This document shows positions 35,832-44,122 of a stretch of 64,000 nt of DNA, piece by piece. The notes under the pieces are model-generated. The model saw nothing but the letters and a program-made list of their open reading frames with translations. It made no database searches and had not been told where the DNA came from. The number at the start of each line of letters is the position of its first letter. Position 1 is the stretch's first letter. This DNA is from Streptomyces roseus (GTDB lineage: Bacteria; Actinomycetota; Actinomycetes; Streptomycetales; Streptomycetaceae): assembly GCF_001044425.1 (NCBI RefSeq), contig NZ_LFML01000085.1, positions 62,592-126,591 of the forward strand, in the 5' to 3' direction. The position numbers and the translations under genes are program-made.

Positions 35832-35942
35832 TCAGTCCTCGTAGGCGAGATGAATGCCGCCATTCGGAGCGGCTATGGCGCACAGCCGCTCGTACTCGGC
35901 GAGATCTTCCTCGGTCATGTGCGGGAGTACGTCCATCACCAT
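35832..35942 (-). CDS. Possible tiny protein (36 aa)
   Basis: Reads MVMDVLPHMTEEDLAEYERL followed by CAIAAPNGGIHLAYED. The composition is protein-like and unlike the surrounding intergenic DNA, with an acidic helix and a defined end. Start could be ATG 35942, 35936 or 35918. No ribosome site is clear. Short orphans of this kind occur next to helix-turn-helix genes in Streptomyces; function unknown. Confidence 0.4.
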   Translation of the reverse strand: MVMDVLPHMTEEDLAEYERLCAIAAPNGGIHLAYED

Positions 35943-35991
35943 CCGGGCTTCGGGGACCGGGCGAGGCGCCAGACTGGTCGATCGCTGATGG

Positions 35992-36336
35992 ATGAGGCGC
36001 TGTCCAGCTCCCGATGCTGGGTGGCTTCGGCGAGAGGATGGCTGGGTCGTAGCTGGCGGCCTGGGCAACGCTACGACACCGCGCCCGCACACGCTTCGCC
36101 ACATCCCGGTACCCGAAAGCCGAGCCGCCCTGTGGGTCGAAGCCGCCCGTGCCTACGCGCACCAGGGCCGCCTCGCCTCCGGCTACCAGGTCCTGCGGAT
36201 CGCGGAGACCTGCGAAGCCAAGGGGGTGCGACGCCCAGCCGTCCGGGACTTGGTCGCCGACATGGCAGCCCGGGACCGTCGGCGTACGCTGCCGGAGCTC
36301 CACCACTTCAGCCGCCGACTGGGAGTCCCCGCGTGA
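35992..36336 (+). pseudogene. C-terminal fragment of a TPR-type regulator
   Basis: From about 36103 the frame reads like the end of a streptomycete XRE/TPR regulator: ALWVEAARAYAHQGRLASGY, then VRRPAVRDLVADMAARD and LPELHHFSRRLGVPA. The DNA-binding domain and most TPR helices are missing upstream, and the part before 36100 has non-protein composition. I read it as a truncated gene whose end overlaps the flavoprotein start (GTGA), the usual layout when both are intact. Confidence 0.65.
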
Positions 36337-36887
36337 CCGAGCCGCAGCCCAAGCCCTTCCTGTACGTCGTCGTCTGCGCCGCCGGGATCGCCGGCGACGT
36401 CGGCAGACTGATCACCGCAGCGCAGGAACGGGGCTGGGAGGTCGGGGTGATCGCCACGCCGCAGGGTGTCGAGTTCCTCGACACCCGGGCGGTCGAGGAG
36501 CAGACCGGGTATCCGGTCAGGTCCGCCTGGCGTTCGCCCGGCGAGGCGCGGACCTACCCGCGGGCCGATGCCATCGCGGTCGCACCGGCCACGTTCAACA
36601 CGGTCAACAAGTGGGCCGCCGGCTTCGCCGACAACCTGGCGCTCGGCATCCTCTGCGAGGCACCCGGCATGGGCGTCCCCACGGTCTTGCTGCCCTACGT
36701 GAACACTGCGCTCGCCGCCCACCGGGCCTACCGGTGCAGCATCGACGAGCTCCGGGAGATGGGCGTGCTGATCGGCAGCTACGAGCCCCACCGTCCGAAG
36801 TCCGGCGGCGGCGCCGACCGCTTCCCCTGGGAGGAGGCGGTCGATCTGCTCGCTCCGCTCCTCCGGACCGGGGCCGAGCAGCAGTGA
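36333..36887 (+). CDS. Flavoprotein, PPCDC/EpiD-like (HFCD family)
   Basis: Protein of 184 aa with the flavin-dependent Cys-decarboxylase fold: YVVVCAAGIAGDVGRL, DAIAVAPATFNTVNKWAAG and VLLPYVNTALAAHRAYR. The family includes phosphopantothenoylcysteine decarboxylase and the lantibiotic enzymes EpiD and MrsD, but the stand-alone streptomycete type beside a regulator and a NUDIX has no fixed substrate. It begins by GTGA overlap with the regulator fragment. Confidence 0.78.
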   Translation: MTEPQPKPFLYVVVCAAGIAGDVGRLITAAQERGWEVGVIATPQGVEFLDTRAVEEQTGYPVRSAWRSPGEARTYPRADAIAVAPATFNTVNKWAAGFADNLALGILCEAPGMGVPTVLLPYVNTALAAHRAYRCSIDELREMGVLIGSYEPHRPKSGGGADRFPWEEAVDLLAPLLRTGAEQQ

Positions 36888-36941
36888 ACGTGCCGGTATC
36901 ACTCCTCGGGGCAGCCTGCCCACTCGATCTGGAGGAGCAAC

Positions 36942-37355
36942 ATGGAGCAGGAGAACGCTGAAGGTCGACCGGCCATCGCAGCGGCCGTCGTGGTGCACGA
37001 AGGCCGCGTGCTCATGGTGCGTCGGCGGGTCAGGGAGGGGCGGCTCTCCTGGCAGTTTCCCGCCGGTGAGGTCGAGCCGGGCGAAGCCCCGGAGGGGGCC
37101 GCCGTACGCGAGACCTTGGAGGAGACTGGCCTCGCCGTGAGGGCGCTGAAGCCGCTGGGGGAACGGGTCCACCCTGACACCGGCCGCTTGATGTCGTACA
37201 CCGCCTGCGAGGTGGCCGGCGGCCACGCGTACGTCGCGGACATCGACGAGCTGGCCGAACTCGCGTGGGTGGCCCACGCCGACATCTCTGAGTACGTCCC
37301 GTACCGCCTGTTCGAGCCGGTGCAAGAACACCTCGACGTCGTCCTGGAGTGTTGA
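36942..37355 (+). CDS. NUDIX hydrolase
   Basis: Protein of 137 aa with Nudix box PGEAPEGAAVRETLEETGL and the MutT-like lead-in AAAVVVHEGRVLMVRRRV. GGAGGA lies about 6 bp before ATG 36942. It follows the flavoprotein by 54 bp and is probably in the same transcript. Confidence 0.82.
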   Translation: MEQENAEGRPAIAAAVVVHEGRVLMVRRRVREGRLSWQFPAGEVEPGEAPEGAAVRETLEETGLAVRALKPLGERVHPDTGRLMSYTACEVAGGHAYVADIDELAELAWVAHADISEYVPYRLFEPVQEHLDVVLEC

Positions 37356-37435
37356 CGCGGACCGACCGGGCGCGTGGGGACAACACGCGGGGACGGTGTA
37401 TCTCGGGGACCTCGGGGACCTCGGTGGGGCAGGGA

Positions 37436-38086
37436 CTAGCCGTCGTCGAGGAGCTGGTCGGTGGCGTCCTGGACGCGCGCGGAGGCCTGGCGGACCGAGT
37501 CGAGCACGGCGTCGAGTTGGATGTCGGTCGGTCGGCCGCCGGAGTTGACGGCGCGGGTCAGCTGGTTCAGGTTGTTGCCGATCTGACCGAGGTGCCTGCG
37601 GGCAGTGAACAGCTCGATGACGGCTTCGCGACGCCCGGCGATGGCCGCAGCGCTGGTTTGAGGGTCGTGGGCCGCGTTGAGGGCGGCTTTGGCGAAGAAG
37701 CTGGCGACGGTCACGCCGACAGCTTTGGCAGCGATCGCGACAAGCGCGTACTCGTCGTCGTTCAAGCGGACGCTGCACACTTTGGAGCGTCGGCTGTTTT
37801 TGTTGGTACGGCGTCGCGTACGGGGCTCTGGAGGGGGAGCGGGGGTGTACGTGGCTTCGCACGGAGGCTGTTGCTCTTCTCCCGGCTGCGTCCGTCCGGC
37901 GGTCACAGCCTCCTCGTCAGGCGTCCCCCGGCGCCGGACGAGGCTCCGTCCCCCTGGGGCGGAGAGCCCTTTGGACACTCCGCCGATGGTGGAGTGTCCA
38001 AAGGGATAACTTGCTCCGCCTCGGGCTTGGGTAGGAGCCGCCTGTCGCTGGTCGTGGGCATCTGTGGCAGTGGGGTCGTCGTGCAA
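37436..38086 (-). CDS. MobC-like plasmid mobilisation accessory protein
   Basis: Protein of 216 aa. The C-terminal half (VCSVRLNDDEYALVAIAAKA, then RRHLGQIGNNLNQLTRAVNSGG) fits the relaxosome accessory family MobC/MbeC, a ribbon-helix-helix DNA-binding fold that helps a relaxase nick oriT. The N-terminal 90 residues are Pro/Arg-rich and disordered. The start is the rare codon TTG at 38086, supported by AGGAGG 8 bp upstream. No relaxase gene follows; the next gene is on the plus strand. Confidence 0.75.
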   Translation of the reverse strand: MHDDPTATDAHDQRQAAPTQARGGASYPFGHSTIGGVSKGLSAPGGRSLVRRRGTPDEEAVTAGRTQPGEEQQPPCEATYTPAPPPEPRTRRRTNKNSRRSKVCSVRLNDDEYALVAIAAKAVGVTVASFFAKAALNAAHDPQTSAAAIAGRREAVIELFTARRHLGQIGNNLNQLTRAVNSGGRPTDIQLDAVLDSVRQASARVQDATDQLLDDG

Positions 38087-38199
38087 GAGCGTGCCTCCTG
38101 TTGGTCGGGCTGGTACGGCTTCGGTGCTGCGGGGGTGTGGTGTACGACTACCTCGCTCCGCGATGGATGAGCGGGGGCAGCGTGACTTTCGGGCGGGGC

Positions 38200-38856
38200 C
38201 TACGCGGCGTTCGCTTGGCCGCTGTCGAGTTCGGCCTGGACCCGTCGGGTGATCTCGTTCCGGCGGTCCTTGCCGATAGGGAGGCCGCGTGCACGGACAG
38301 CCGTCTCTATGTGGCGGCTTGACGCGCGTCCTTTGAGTCCGAGCGGGGCGGTGCGGGCAATGGCTAGGAGTTCGTCGTCGGTGGCAGCGGGTTTGCGACC
38401 GGTGCGCTTCTTCGGCGGGACGTGGGCTTCCGCCACTTGATCGGTCTCTTCCGCCACATCGCCTGATGCGCCCTGTACGGCGCCCGCTGGAGTGGGGCGG
38501 TCATCCTCGCGGTCCTCGGGCCGTTTCGGGGCCGGGAGCTGCGGTGTAGCGGAGTGGGCGTGGGGACGGTCCAGGTCCGCGGGATGCGTTGAGGGCTCTC
38601 CTGCCGGACAGCGGCTGTGACGGGACTCGTCGGCGGCGACGTGGCGGTGGATCTGCCGCATGAGGACGCCGAAGGCGAAGAGCGCGGCTGCTGGAGGGAC
38701 AGCGGCGACGACGTAGTCGAGCGCCGGGGCCGGGACGCCGTCGGACCTGCTGACGCCGGCGACGTTCAGGGCGATCGAGCCCAGCGATCCAGCAGCTGTG
38801 AGGGCGATCGCCCACCCGTCGGTCTCCCGGCGGAGGCTGGCGCGGAGCATGAGCAC
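38200..38856 (-). pseudogene. DUF2637 (Spd-type plasmid spread) protein, N-terminally truncated
   Basis: Membrane segments GWAIALTAAGSLGSIALNVAG and DYVVAAVPPAAALFAFGVLM, then a basic tail with ELLAIARTAPLGLKGRASSR. This is the DUF2637 pattern of Streptomyces transfer elements. The family's earlier part is visible in frame before the GTG (HLAEVAGRHGLG, WAWPATLDAFIVAGE) but has no start of its own: at about 38960 it joins out of frame onto the 2-TM gene at 38501-39217. The first TM helix is missing. Confidence 0.65.
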
Positions 38857-39217
38857 TTCGCCAGCGACGATGAAGGCATCGAGCGTGGCGGGCCATGCCC
38901 ATTGGCGGGCGGGGGAAGTCCCGAGGCCGTGCCGCCCTGCGACCTCGGCGAGGTGCCAAGGTGATACGCAGACGAGCCAGCCTCTCGCTGTCGGCGCGGT
39001 TCCGGCGGGAGCGCCGTATCCGGAGCCAGGCCAAGCCGGTGGCGAGGGCCAGACCGATCAGGACCAGCAGCGGCCAGCTTTCGGCCGCCTTCGCAAGGAG
39101 GTGCGATGCGGCCTGTGCCAGGGCGACCGCGAGCGCGAGGGCAACGGCTGCCGCACCCAGGACGTCTGCGGTACTGCGAGGTCGCCACCGGATGCTTCGC
39201 CGCCGCCGGGCCGTCAC
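38501..39217 (-). CDS. Two-TM membrane protein with scrambled C-terminus
   Basis: Protein of 238 aa starting GTG 39217, which overlaps the previous stop as GTGA. Two hydrophobic helices (VLGAAAVALALAVALAQAA and WPLLVLIGLALATGLAWL) precede RADSERLARLRITL, which in related streptomycete proteins leads into a restriction endonuclease (Mrr-like) domain. After about residue 85 the frame instead reads the DUF2637 gene in the wrong frame (Arg/His/Pro-rich). I infer a deletion that removed the nuclease domain and fused two transfer genes. Confidence 0.5.
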   Translation of the reverse strand: MTARRRRSIRWRPRSTADVLGAAAVALALAVALAQAASHLLAKAAESWPLLVLIGLALATGLAWLRIRRSRRNRADSERLARLRITLAPRRGRRAARPRDFPRPPMGMARHARCLHRRWRSAHAPRQPPPGDRRVGDRPHSCWIAGLDRPERRRRQQVRRRPGPGARLRRRRCPSSSRALRLRRPHAADPPPRRRRRVPSQPLSGRRALNASRGPGPSPRPLRYTAAPGPETARGPRG

Positions 39218-39426
39218 TGCCCGCCCGTCGGCGCGGAGACGCCGGGCTTCGGCGCGGGCTGCTGCTCGGCGGAGCTGTCGCCGAACCCGAAGACCTGGCC
39301 CCAGAGCCATACCACCGCGCATAGGCCGGCGATTGCCCAGACGCTCAGGCCCTTGGCCTTCCTGGGACCTGGCTTGCGACGGATGTAGCTGCTCACGCGC
39401 ACGTATCCGTCAGGAACCTTCGGCAT
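39214..39426 (-). CDS. Small single-TM protein of transfer remnant
   Basis: Protein of 70 aa: basic start MPKVPDGYVRVSSYIRRKPG, one membrane helix (VWAIAGLCAVVWLWGQVFGF) and a Pro/Ala-rich tail. Such proteins precede Spd genes in Streptomyces integrative elements. GGGAGG is 8 bp before ATG 39426. It overlaps the 2-TM gene by 4 bp. Confidence 0.6.
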   Translation of the reverse strand: MPKVPDGYVRVSSYIRRKPGPRKAKGLSVWAIAGLCAVVWLWGQVFGFGDSSAEQQPAPKPGVSAPTGGQ

Positions 39427-39825
39427 GCTGAATCCCTCCCCATCGGTCCGCGCTGTGCGGACCTCGAGTTCGGTTGTAGCGGCGGCTACTGATAGAACCT
39501 GATGCACCGTCATGATCGTGCGGGCGGTAAGGGCGCAAGTCGGCCATGTCTTCGGGAATGCCAGGCCGACTGCACGGCCCGTTGGCCTGCGTCGAGGCTT
39601 CGGGTCGTGTCTCACGCTGTGGAAATGCAGGGCGTACCGAATGGCCAGTTCCCGCGGAGCGCGGTCGGTGACGACTGCGCCGGGCGCCGCCCCCTGGTGA
39701 GGTGGCGGCGCTGCGTCTGATCGACCCCTTGCCGCGCATACTCCCCAGATTCTCCCCACGGGGCCCCTTGGGATGCGGTCCGTGATTTGCTTACGCTAAA
39801 TCGATCAAGCTTCTGCGCTGGTTCG
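39427..39825. other. Right end of island, about 400 bp without a clear gene
   Basis: Contains the CTCCCCA pair at 39741-39758 and lies next to the corA 3' copy. Minus-strand frames are Arg/Pro-rich and unlike known proteins; this may be the remains of a deleted recombinase or excisionase region. Confidence 0.5.
39741..39758. repeat. CTCCCCA pair, right end of island
   Basis: CTCCCCA at 39741 and 39752, 11 bp apart, in the same spacing as the two pairs at 6740-6788. Positions relative to the ends suit arm-type sites. Confidence 0.5.
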
Positions 39826-40010
39826 CTACAGCCAGTCCCGCTTCTTGAAGATCACATACAGGCTCGTGCACACCACTGCCATCAGCAGGATTGCGAAGGG
39901 GTAGCCCGCCGCCCAGTGGAGTTCGGGCATCGTCTCGAAGTTCATGCCGTAGATCGTGCCGACCAGGGTGGGGGCGAAGAGGATGGCGGCCCACGAGGAG
40001 ATCTTCTTGA
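39826..40010. repeat. Right copy of 185-bp direct repeat (island-borne corA 3' end)
   Basis: Pairs with 6444-6628 (8 mismatches, no gaps). The shared sequence stops at the AGATCTTCTTGA core; to the right native corA continues with TCTCCTCGTT. Confidence 0.92.
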
Positions 40011-40998
40011 TCTCCTCGTTCTGTTCGAAGCCGGCTTCGGCCAGGGCTCGCATTTCGGCGTTCTGTTGTTGGGAGACCAGGGTGGCGTTGACCGTCAGGA
40101 TTTCCGTCAGGGCCTGGCGGAAGCCGTCCACGCGTTCGCTCGTGTGCGTCACGTGGTCGGCCACGTCGCGGAGGTAGCGCTGGAGTTCCTCGTCCGTGCC
40201 GTACTTCGCGAAGCCCGCCATCAGGGCGTGGAGCATGCCGACCAGGGGGCGGGTGGCGCGTTGGAACTCGACCATCTCGCGGGAGAGTTCGTAGATGCGG
40301 CGCGAGACCTCCGGGTCGCCGCGGAAGACCTCCGTCTCGATCTCGTCCATGTCGTTCTGGACGCCGGCTACGACGGGGGCGTAGCCGTCGACCACCGCGT
40401 CGAGGATCGCGTACAGGGCGGCCTCGGGGCCGAGGGACAGGAGCTCCGGGGTCTCCTCCATGCGGCGGCGGACCGCGGAGAGGTCGGGGGCGGCGCCGTG
40501 GCGGACGGTGATCAGGAAGTCCGGGCCCAGGAAGACGTGCAGCTCGCCGAACTCGACCTCCTCCGACGCGTCGAGGTAGCGCGCCGCGCGCAGGACGACG
40601 AAGAGGGTGTCCCCGTAGCGCTCCAGCTTGGGGCGCTGGTGGGCCTCCAGGGCGTCCTCGACGGCGAGCTCGTGGAGGTTGAACTCGGCGGCCAGCGAGT
40701 GGAGCTCCGGCTCGGTCGGGCGGTGCAGGCCGATCCAGGCCATGCCGTCGGGCTCGTCGCGCAGCCGGCGGAAGGTCTCCGCGAGGGTCGCGGGGGAGGC
40801 GATGCGCCGGCCGTCGCGGTATACGGCGGAGTCGATCACGCTGCGGTGGTCCGGGGGAGTGGCCGACGCCGGTGCGGGCTTCGGGTCCGCCGGCCGGGAG
40901 GCGGGCGGTGTGGCGGCCGGGGGCGTGGGGCGGCGCCAGCCGGTCCGCTTCGCGGAGGGCGAGGGGCGGCGGTGGCGGTGGTCCGGGCGTTCCGGCAT
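39826..40998 (-). CDS. corA: CorA-type magnesium transporter
   Basis: Protein of 390 aa: a cytosolic alpha/beta domain, a long helical stalk (VSRRIYELSREMVEFQRATR), then two C-terminal helices with the GMN signature YGMNFETMPELHW and a basic end FKKRDWL. It imports Mg2+ (also Co2+/Ni2+) as a pentamer. The last 61 codons were supplied by the island and differ from the displaced chromosomal copy at 6444-6628 only at synonymous sites, so function should be kept. The N-terminal 50 residues are Pro/Arg-rich. Confidence 0.92.
   Translation of the reverse strand: MPERPDHRHRRPSPSAKRTGWRRPTPPAATPPASRPADPKPAPASATPPDHRSVIDSAVYRDGRRIASPATLAETFRRLRDEPDGMAWIGLHRPTEPELHSLAAEFNLHELAVEDALEAHQRPKLERYGDTLFVVLRAARYLDASEEVEFGELHVFLGPDFLITVRHGAAPDLSAVRRRMEETPELLSLGPEAALYAILDAVVDGYAPVVAGVQNDMDEIETEVFRGDPEVSRRIYELSREMVEFQRATRPLVGMLHALMAGFAKYGTDEELQRYLRDVADHVTHTSERVDGFRQALTEILTVNATLVSQQQNAEMRALAEAGFEQNEEIKKISSWAAILFAPTLVGTIYGMNFETMPELHWAAGYPFAILLMAVVCTSLYVIFKKRDWL
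39999..40010. other. Right attachment core (attR) in corA
   Basis: AGATCTTCTTGA, common to attL (6617-6628) and, with one change, to the internal site at 8074-8085. It encodes the Lys-Lys-Ile of CorA just before the first C-terminal helix. Confidence 0.72.
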
Positions 40999-41165
40999 CG
41001 CAGGTCAGCTCCCCAGTCGGACATGTTTACGGTCGGCCAAGGGGAAGGATATCGGAAGGCGTAGGCGGGTTCGCGAGGGTTCAGGCGGGTACGGGAGGGT
41101 CTGGCACTGTTGGCGCCCGTCCATTGCGGACCGCATCTGTCCGCGAGTACGGGTAGCTTGCGGGT

Positions 41166-42350
41166 ATGGGCTCCGTACTCGACACCCGTTCACTCAACCG
41201 TGCCACGCTCGCGCGCCAACTGCTCCTGAGCCGCGCCGCGCTCGGCGCGGAGGAAGCCGTCGCGCACCTGCTCGGACTCCAGGCGCAGAACGTGAAACCG
41301 CCGTATTTCCAGCTGCACGCCCGGCTCGAAGGATTCCGTCCCGCCGCGCTCGCGCAGCTGATGGAGTCGCGCAAGGTGGTCCGGATGGTCACCATGCGGT
41401 CCACCATCCACACCCACACCGCCCACGACGCGCTGACCCTGCGCCCGCTGGTCCAACCCGCCCGCGACCGGGAAGTGGGCGCCTTCCGCAAGGGCCTCGT
41501 CGGAGTGGACCTGGAGCGGCTCGGCGAGCTCGCCCGCGCTTTCGTCGAGGCCGAGCCCCGCACGATGGGGGAGATCCGCGAGGAGCTGCTCACGCACTGG
41601 CCGGCCGCCGACCCGCAGTCCCTGTCCGTGGCCGCGCGCTGCCGGCTGCCGCTCGTCCAGGTCACTCCGCGCGGGGTCTGGGGGCGCAGCGGGCAGGTAC
41701 GGCTCACCACCCTGGACCGGTGGCTCGGCCGGCCGCCGGGCGAGGAGCCGCCGGCGCACGCCGTCGACGACGCCGTCCTGCGCTACCTCGGCGCCTTCGG
41801 CCCCGCCTCCGTCAAGGACATGCAGACCTGGGCCGGACTCACCCGGCTCCGCGAGGTCTTCGAGCGGCTGCGGCCCCGCCTGGCCGTCTTCCGCGACGAG
41901 AACGGCGTCGAGCTGTTCGACCTGCCGGACGCGCCCCGGCCCGACGCCGACACCCCGGCCCCGCCCCGCTTCCTCCCGGAGTTCGACAACCTCCTGCTCT
42001 CCCACGCCGACCGCACCCGCGTGGTCCCCACCGAGCTCAAGGGGCGCACCTGGACGGGGAACCAGGCCCACCGCACCCTCCTCGTGGACGGCTTCGTCGC
42101 CGGGCTGTGGTGGTGGGAGGACAAGGGAGAGGGCAAGGGAGGCAAGGCGGAGGGCAAGAGGGGCAAGGGGGAGGGCAAGAGGGAAGGGGCTTCGATCGCC
42201 GTCGAGCTGTTCGGGAAGGTCTCGAAGGCGCAGAAGGAGCACATCGTCGCCGAAGGGGAGCGCATGATCACCGAGATGGGTGAGACGGGCGACGCCGACG
42301 GGGCCGCCGCCCCGCGTCCCTCCGTGCGCTTCGGGTCAATCCACGGCTGA
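41166..42350 (+). CDS. Winged-helix DNA-binding protein, HTH_42/AlkZ family
   Basis: Protein of 394 aa with the family marks AHLLGLQAQNVKPPYFQL, MVTMRSTIHTHTAHDA and RFLPEFDNLLLSHADRTRVV. Family members include DNA glycosylases that unhook interstrand crosslinks or excise alkylated bases (AlkZ/YcaQ with a QxQ/QxD motif; here LQAQN). A low-complexity Lys/Gly/Glu insertion (about residues 320-340, EDKGEGKGGKAEGK) interrupts the C-terminal part and could contact DNA backbone. Divergent from corA by 167 bp. Confidence 0.82.
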   Translation: MGSVLDTRSLNRATLARQLLLSRAALGAEEAVAHLLGLQAQNVKPPYFQLHARLEGFRPAALAQLMESRKVVRMVTMRSTIHTHTAHDALTLRPLVQPARDREVGAFRKGLVGVDLERLGELARAFVEAEPRTMGEIREELLTHWPAADPQSLSVAARCRLPLVQVTPRGVWGRSGQVRLTTLDRWLGRPPGEEPPAHAVDDAVLRYLGAFGPASVKDMQTWAGLTRLREVFERLRPRLAVFRDENGVELFDLPDAPRPDADTPAPPRFLPEFDNLLLSHADRTRVVPTELKGRTWTGNQAHRTLLVDGFVAGLWWWEDKGEGKGGKAEGKRGKGEGKREGASIAVELFGKVSKAQKEHIVAEGERMITEMGETGDADGAAAPRPSVRFGSIHG

Positions 42351-42386
42351 CGCCGCTCTGGTGGGGCGTACGGGCGGCACGGCACG

Positions 42387-44096
42387 ATGCCTTCCATGAC
42401 GCACAACACCGGCGCCACCGCCGAGTTCCTGGCCGCACGCGACTTCCTGCTCGAACGGCGCGGGGACTACGCAGCCGCCCACGCCGGATTCACCTGGCCC
42501 CGCCCCGAGCGCTTCAACTGGGCCCTGGACTGGTTCGACCACATCGCCGAGGGCAACGGCGCCGACGCCCTGCGCATCGTGGAGGAGGACGGCACCAGCC
42601 GGTCCCTCTCCTTCGCGGAGCTGTCCGCACGGTCCGCCTCCGCCGCCAACTGGCTGCGCGACCAGGGCGTCGCCGCCGGCGACCGGGTCCTGGTCATGCT
42701 CGGCAACCAGCGCGAGCTGTGGGAGGTCATGCTCGGCGCGATGAAGCTCCGCGCCGTCGTCATCCCCGCCACCCCCCTCCTCGGCGCCGCCGACCTGCGC
42801 GACCGCATCGAGCGCGGTCACGTGCGACACGTCATCGCGCGCGCCGAGGACACCGGCAAGTTCGACGAGGTCCCCGGCACCTACACCCGGATCGCCGCCG
42901 GGGCCGGTGTACCCGCCGGGGCCGGCGTACCCGCCGGATGGCTGCGGCTGGAGGACATGTACGCCGCCGACGCCCACTTCAGCCCGGACGGCGAAACCCT
43001 GGCCACCGACCCGCTGATGCTGTACTTCACCTCCGGCACCACCGCCCGCCCCAAGCTGGTCGAGCACACGCACGCCTCGTACCCCATCGGGCACCTCTCC
43101 ACCATGTACTGGCTCGGCCTGCGCCCCGGCGACGTGCACCTCAACATCGCCTCGCCCGGCTGGGCCAAGCACGCCTGGTCCAACCTCTTCGCCCCGTGGA
43201 ACGCCGGCGCCACCGTCTTCGTCCACAACTACACCCGCTTCGACGCCGAGCGCCTGATGGCGGAGATGGACCGGCACGGCGTGAGCACCTTCTGCGCCCC
43301 GCCCACCGTGTGGCGGATGCTGATCCAGTCCGACCTCACCCAGCTGCGCACCCCGCCCCGCGAAGCCGTGGCCGCCGGCGAGCCGCTCAACCCCGAGGTC
43401 ATCGAGAAGGTCCGCGAGGCCTGGGGCGTCACCATCCGCGACGGGTTCGGCCAGACCGAGACCACCCTCCAGATCGGCAACTTCCCCGGCGCCCCCGTCA
43501 AGCCCGGCTCGATGGGGCGTCCGGCGCCCGGGTACGAGATCGTGCTGCTCGACCCCGTCACCGGCAAGGAGTCCCCGGACGAGGGAGAGCTCTGCGTGGA
43601 CCTGCGCACCCGCCCCGCCGGGGTGATGACCGGCTACCGCGACGACCCCGCCCGCACCGCCGAGGCCATGGCGGACGGGCTCTACCGCACCGGGGACATC
43701 GCCTCGCGCGACGAGACCGGGTACCTCACCTACGTCGGGCGCTCGGACGACGTCTTCAAGGCCTCCGACTACAAGATCAGCCCGTTCGAGCTGGAGAGCG
43801 CCCTGCTCGAACACGAGGCCGTCGCCGAGGCCGCCGTCGTCCCGGCCCCCGACCCGCTGCGCCTCGCCGTGCCGAAGGCGTACATCGCGCTCGCGGCCGG
43901 CTGGGAGCCGGGCCCGGAGACCGCCCGGGCCCTGTTCGCGCACTCCCGCGCCGTGCTCTCCCCGTACAAGCGGATCCGCCGCATCGAGTTCGCGGAGCTG
44001 CCGAAGACCGTGTCCGGCAAGATCCGCCGGGTGGAACTGCGGGAGCTGACCGCGGCCGGCTCGGGGGCGGAGTACGACGAGGCCGACTTCGGCTGA
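42387..44096 (+). CDS. AMP-forming acyl-CoA synthetase
   Basis: Protein of 569 aa of the ANL superfamily: P-loop YFTSGTTARPKLVEHTH, FGQTETT, the hinge YRTGDIASRDETGYLTYVGR and a C-terminal catalytic Lys in PKTVSGKIRR. It activates a carboxylic acid to acyl-AMP and then to acyl-CoA; the profile is closest to medium-chain or benzoate-type enzymes. A near-repeat AGAGVPAGAGVPAG sits near residue 175. ATG 42396 is an alternative start. Confidence 0.87.
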   Translation: MPSMTHNTGATAEFLAARDFLLERRGDYAAAHAGFTWPRPERFNWALDWFDHIAEGNGADALRIVEEDGTSRSLSFAELSARSASAANWLRDQGVAAGDRVLVMLGNQRELWEVMLGAMKLRAVVIPATPLLGAADLRDRIERGHVRHVIARAEDTGKFDEVPGTYTRIAAGAGVPAGAGVPAGWLRLEDMYAADAHFSPDGETLATDPLMLYFTSGTTARPKLVEHTHASYPIGHLSTMYWLGLRPGDVHLNIASPGWAKHAWSNLFAPWNAGATVFVHNYTRFDAERLMAEMDRHGVSTFCAPPTVWRMLIQSDLTQLRTPPREAVAAGEPLNPEVIEKVREAWGVTIRDGFGQTETTLQIGNFPGAPVKPGSMGRPAPGYEIVLLDPVTGKESPDEGELCVDLRTRPAGVMTGYRDDPARTAEAMADGLYRTGDIASRDETGYLTYVGRSDDVFKASDYKISPFELESALLEHEAVAEAAVVPAPDPLRLAVPKAYIALAAGWEPGPETARALFAHSRAVLSPYKRIRRIEFAELPKTVSGKIRRVELRELTAAGSGAEYDEADFG

Positions 44097-44122
44097 GGGC
44101 GGGGACGCTCAGGGAATGCCGA

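Larger units (their letters stand above)
6629..40010. mobile_element. corA-inserted genomic island, about 33.4 kb, no integrase seen
   Basis: Bounded by the 185-bp corA direct repeats and att cores. Cargo comprises a fused kinase, two candidate defence modules, a RiPP-like operon, regulators and remnants of transfer genes (MobC-like, DUF2637, small membrane proteins). The right end carries a recoded copy of the corA 3' end, so the transporter is restored after insertion, a strategy typical of site-specific integrating elements. No tyrosine or serine recombinase, relaxase or TraB/FtsK translocase was found, so the island is either decayed or needs a helper. Confidence 0.85.
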
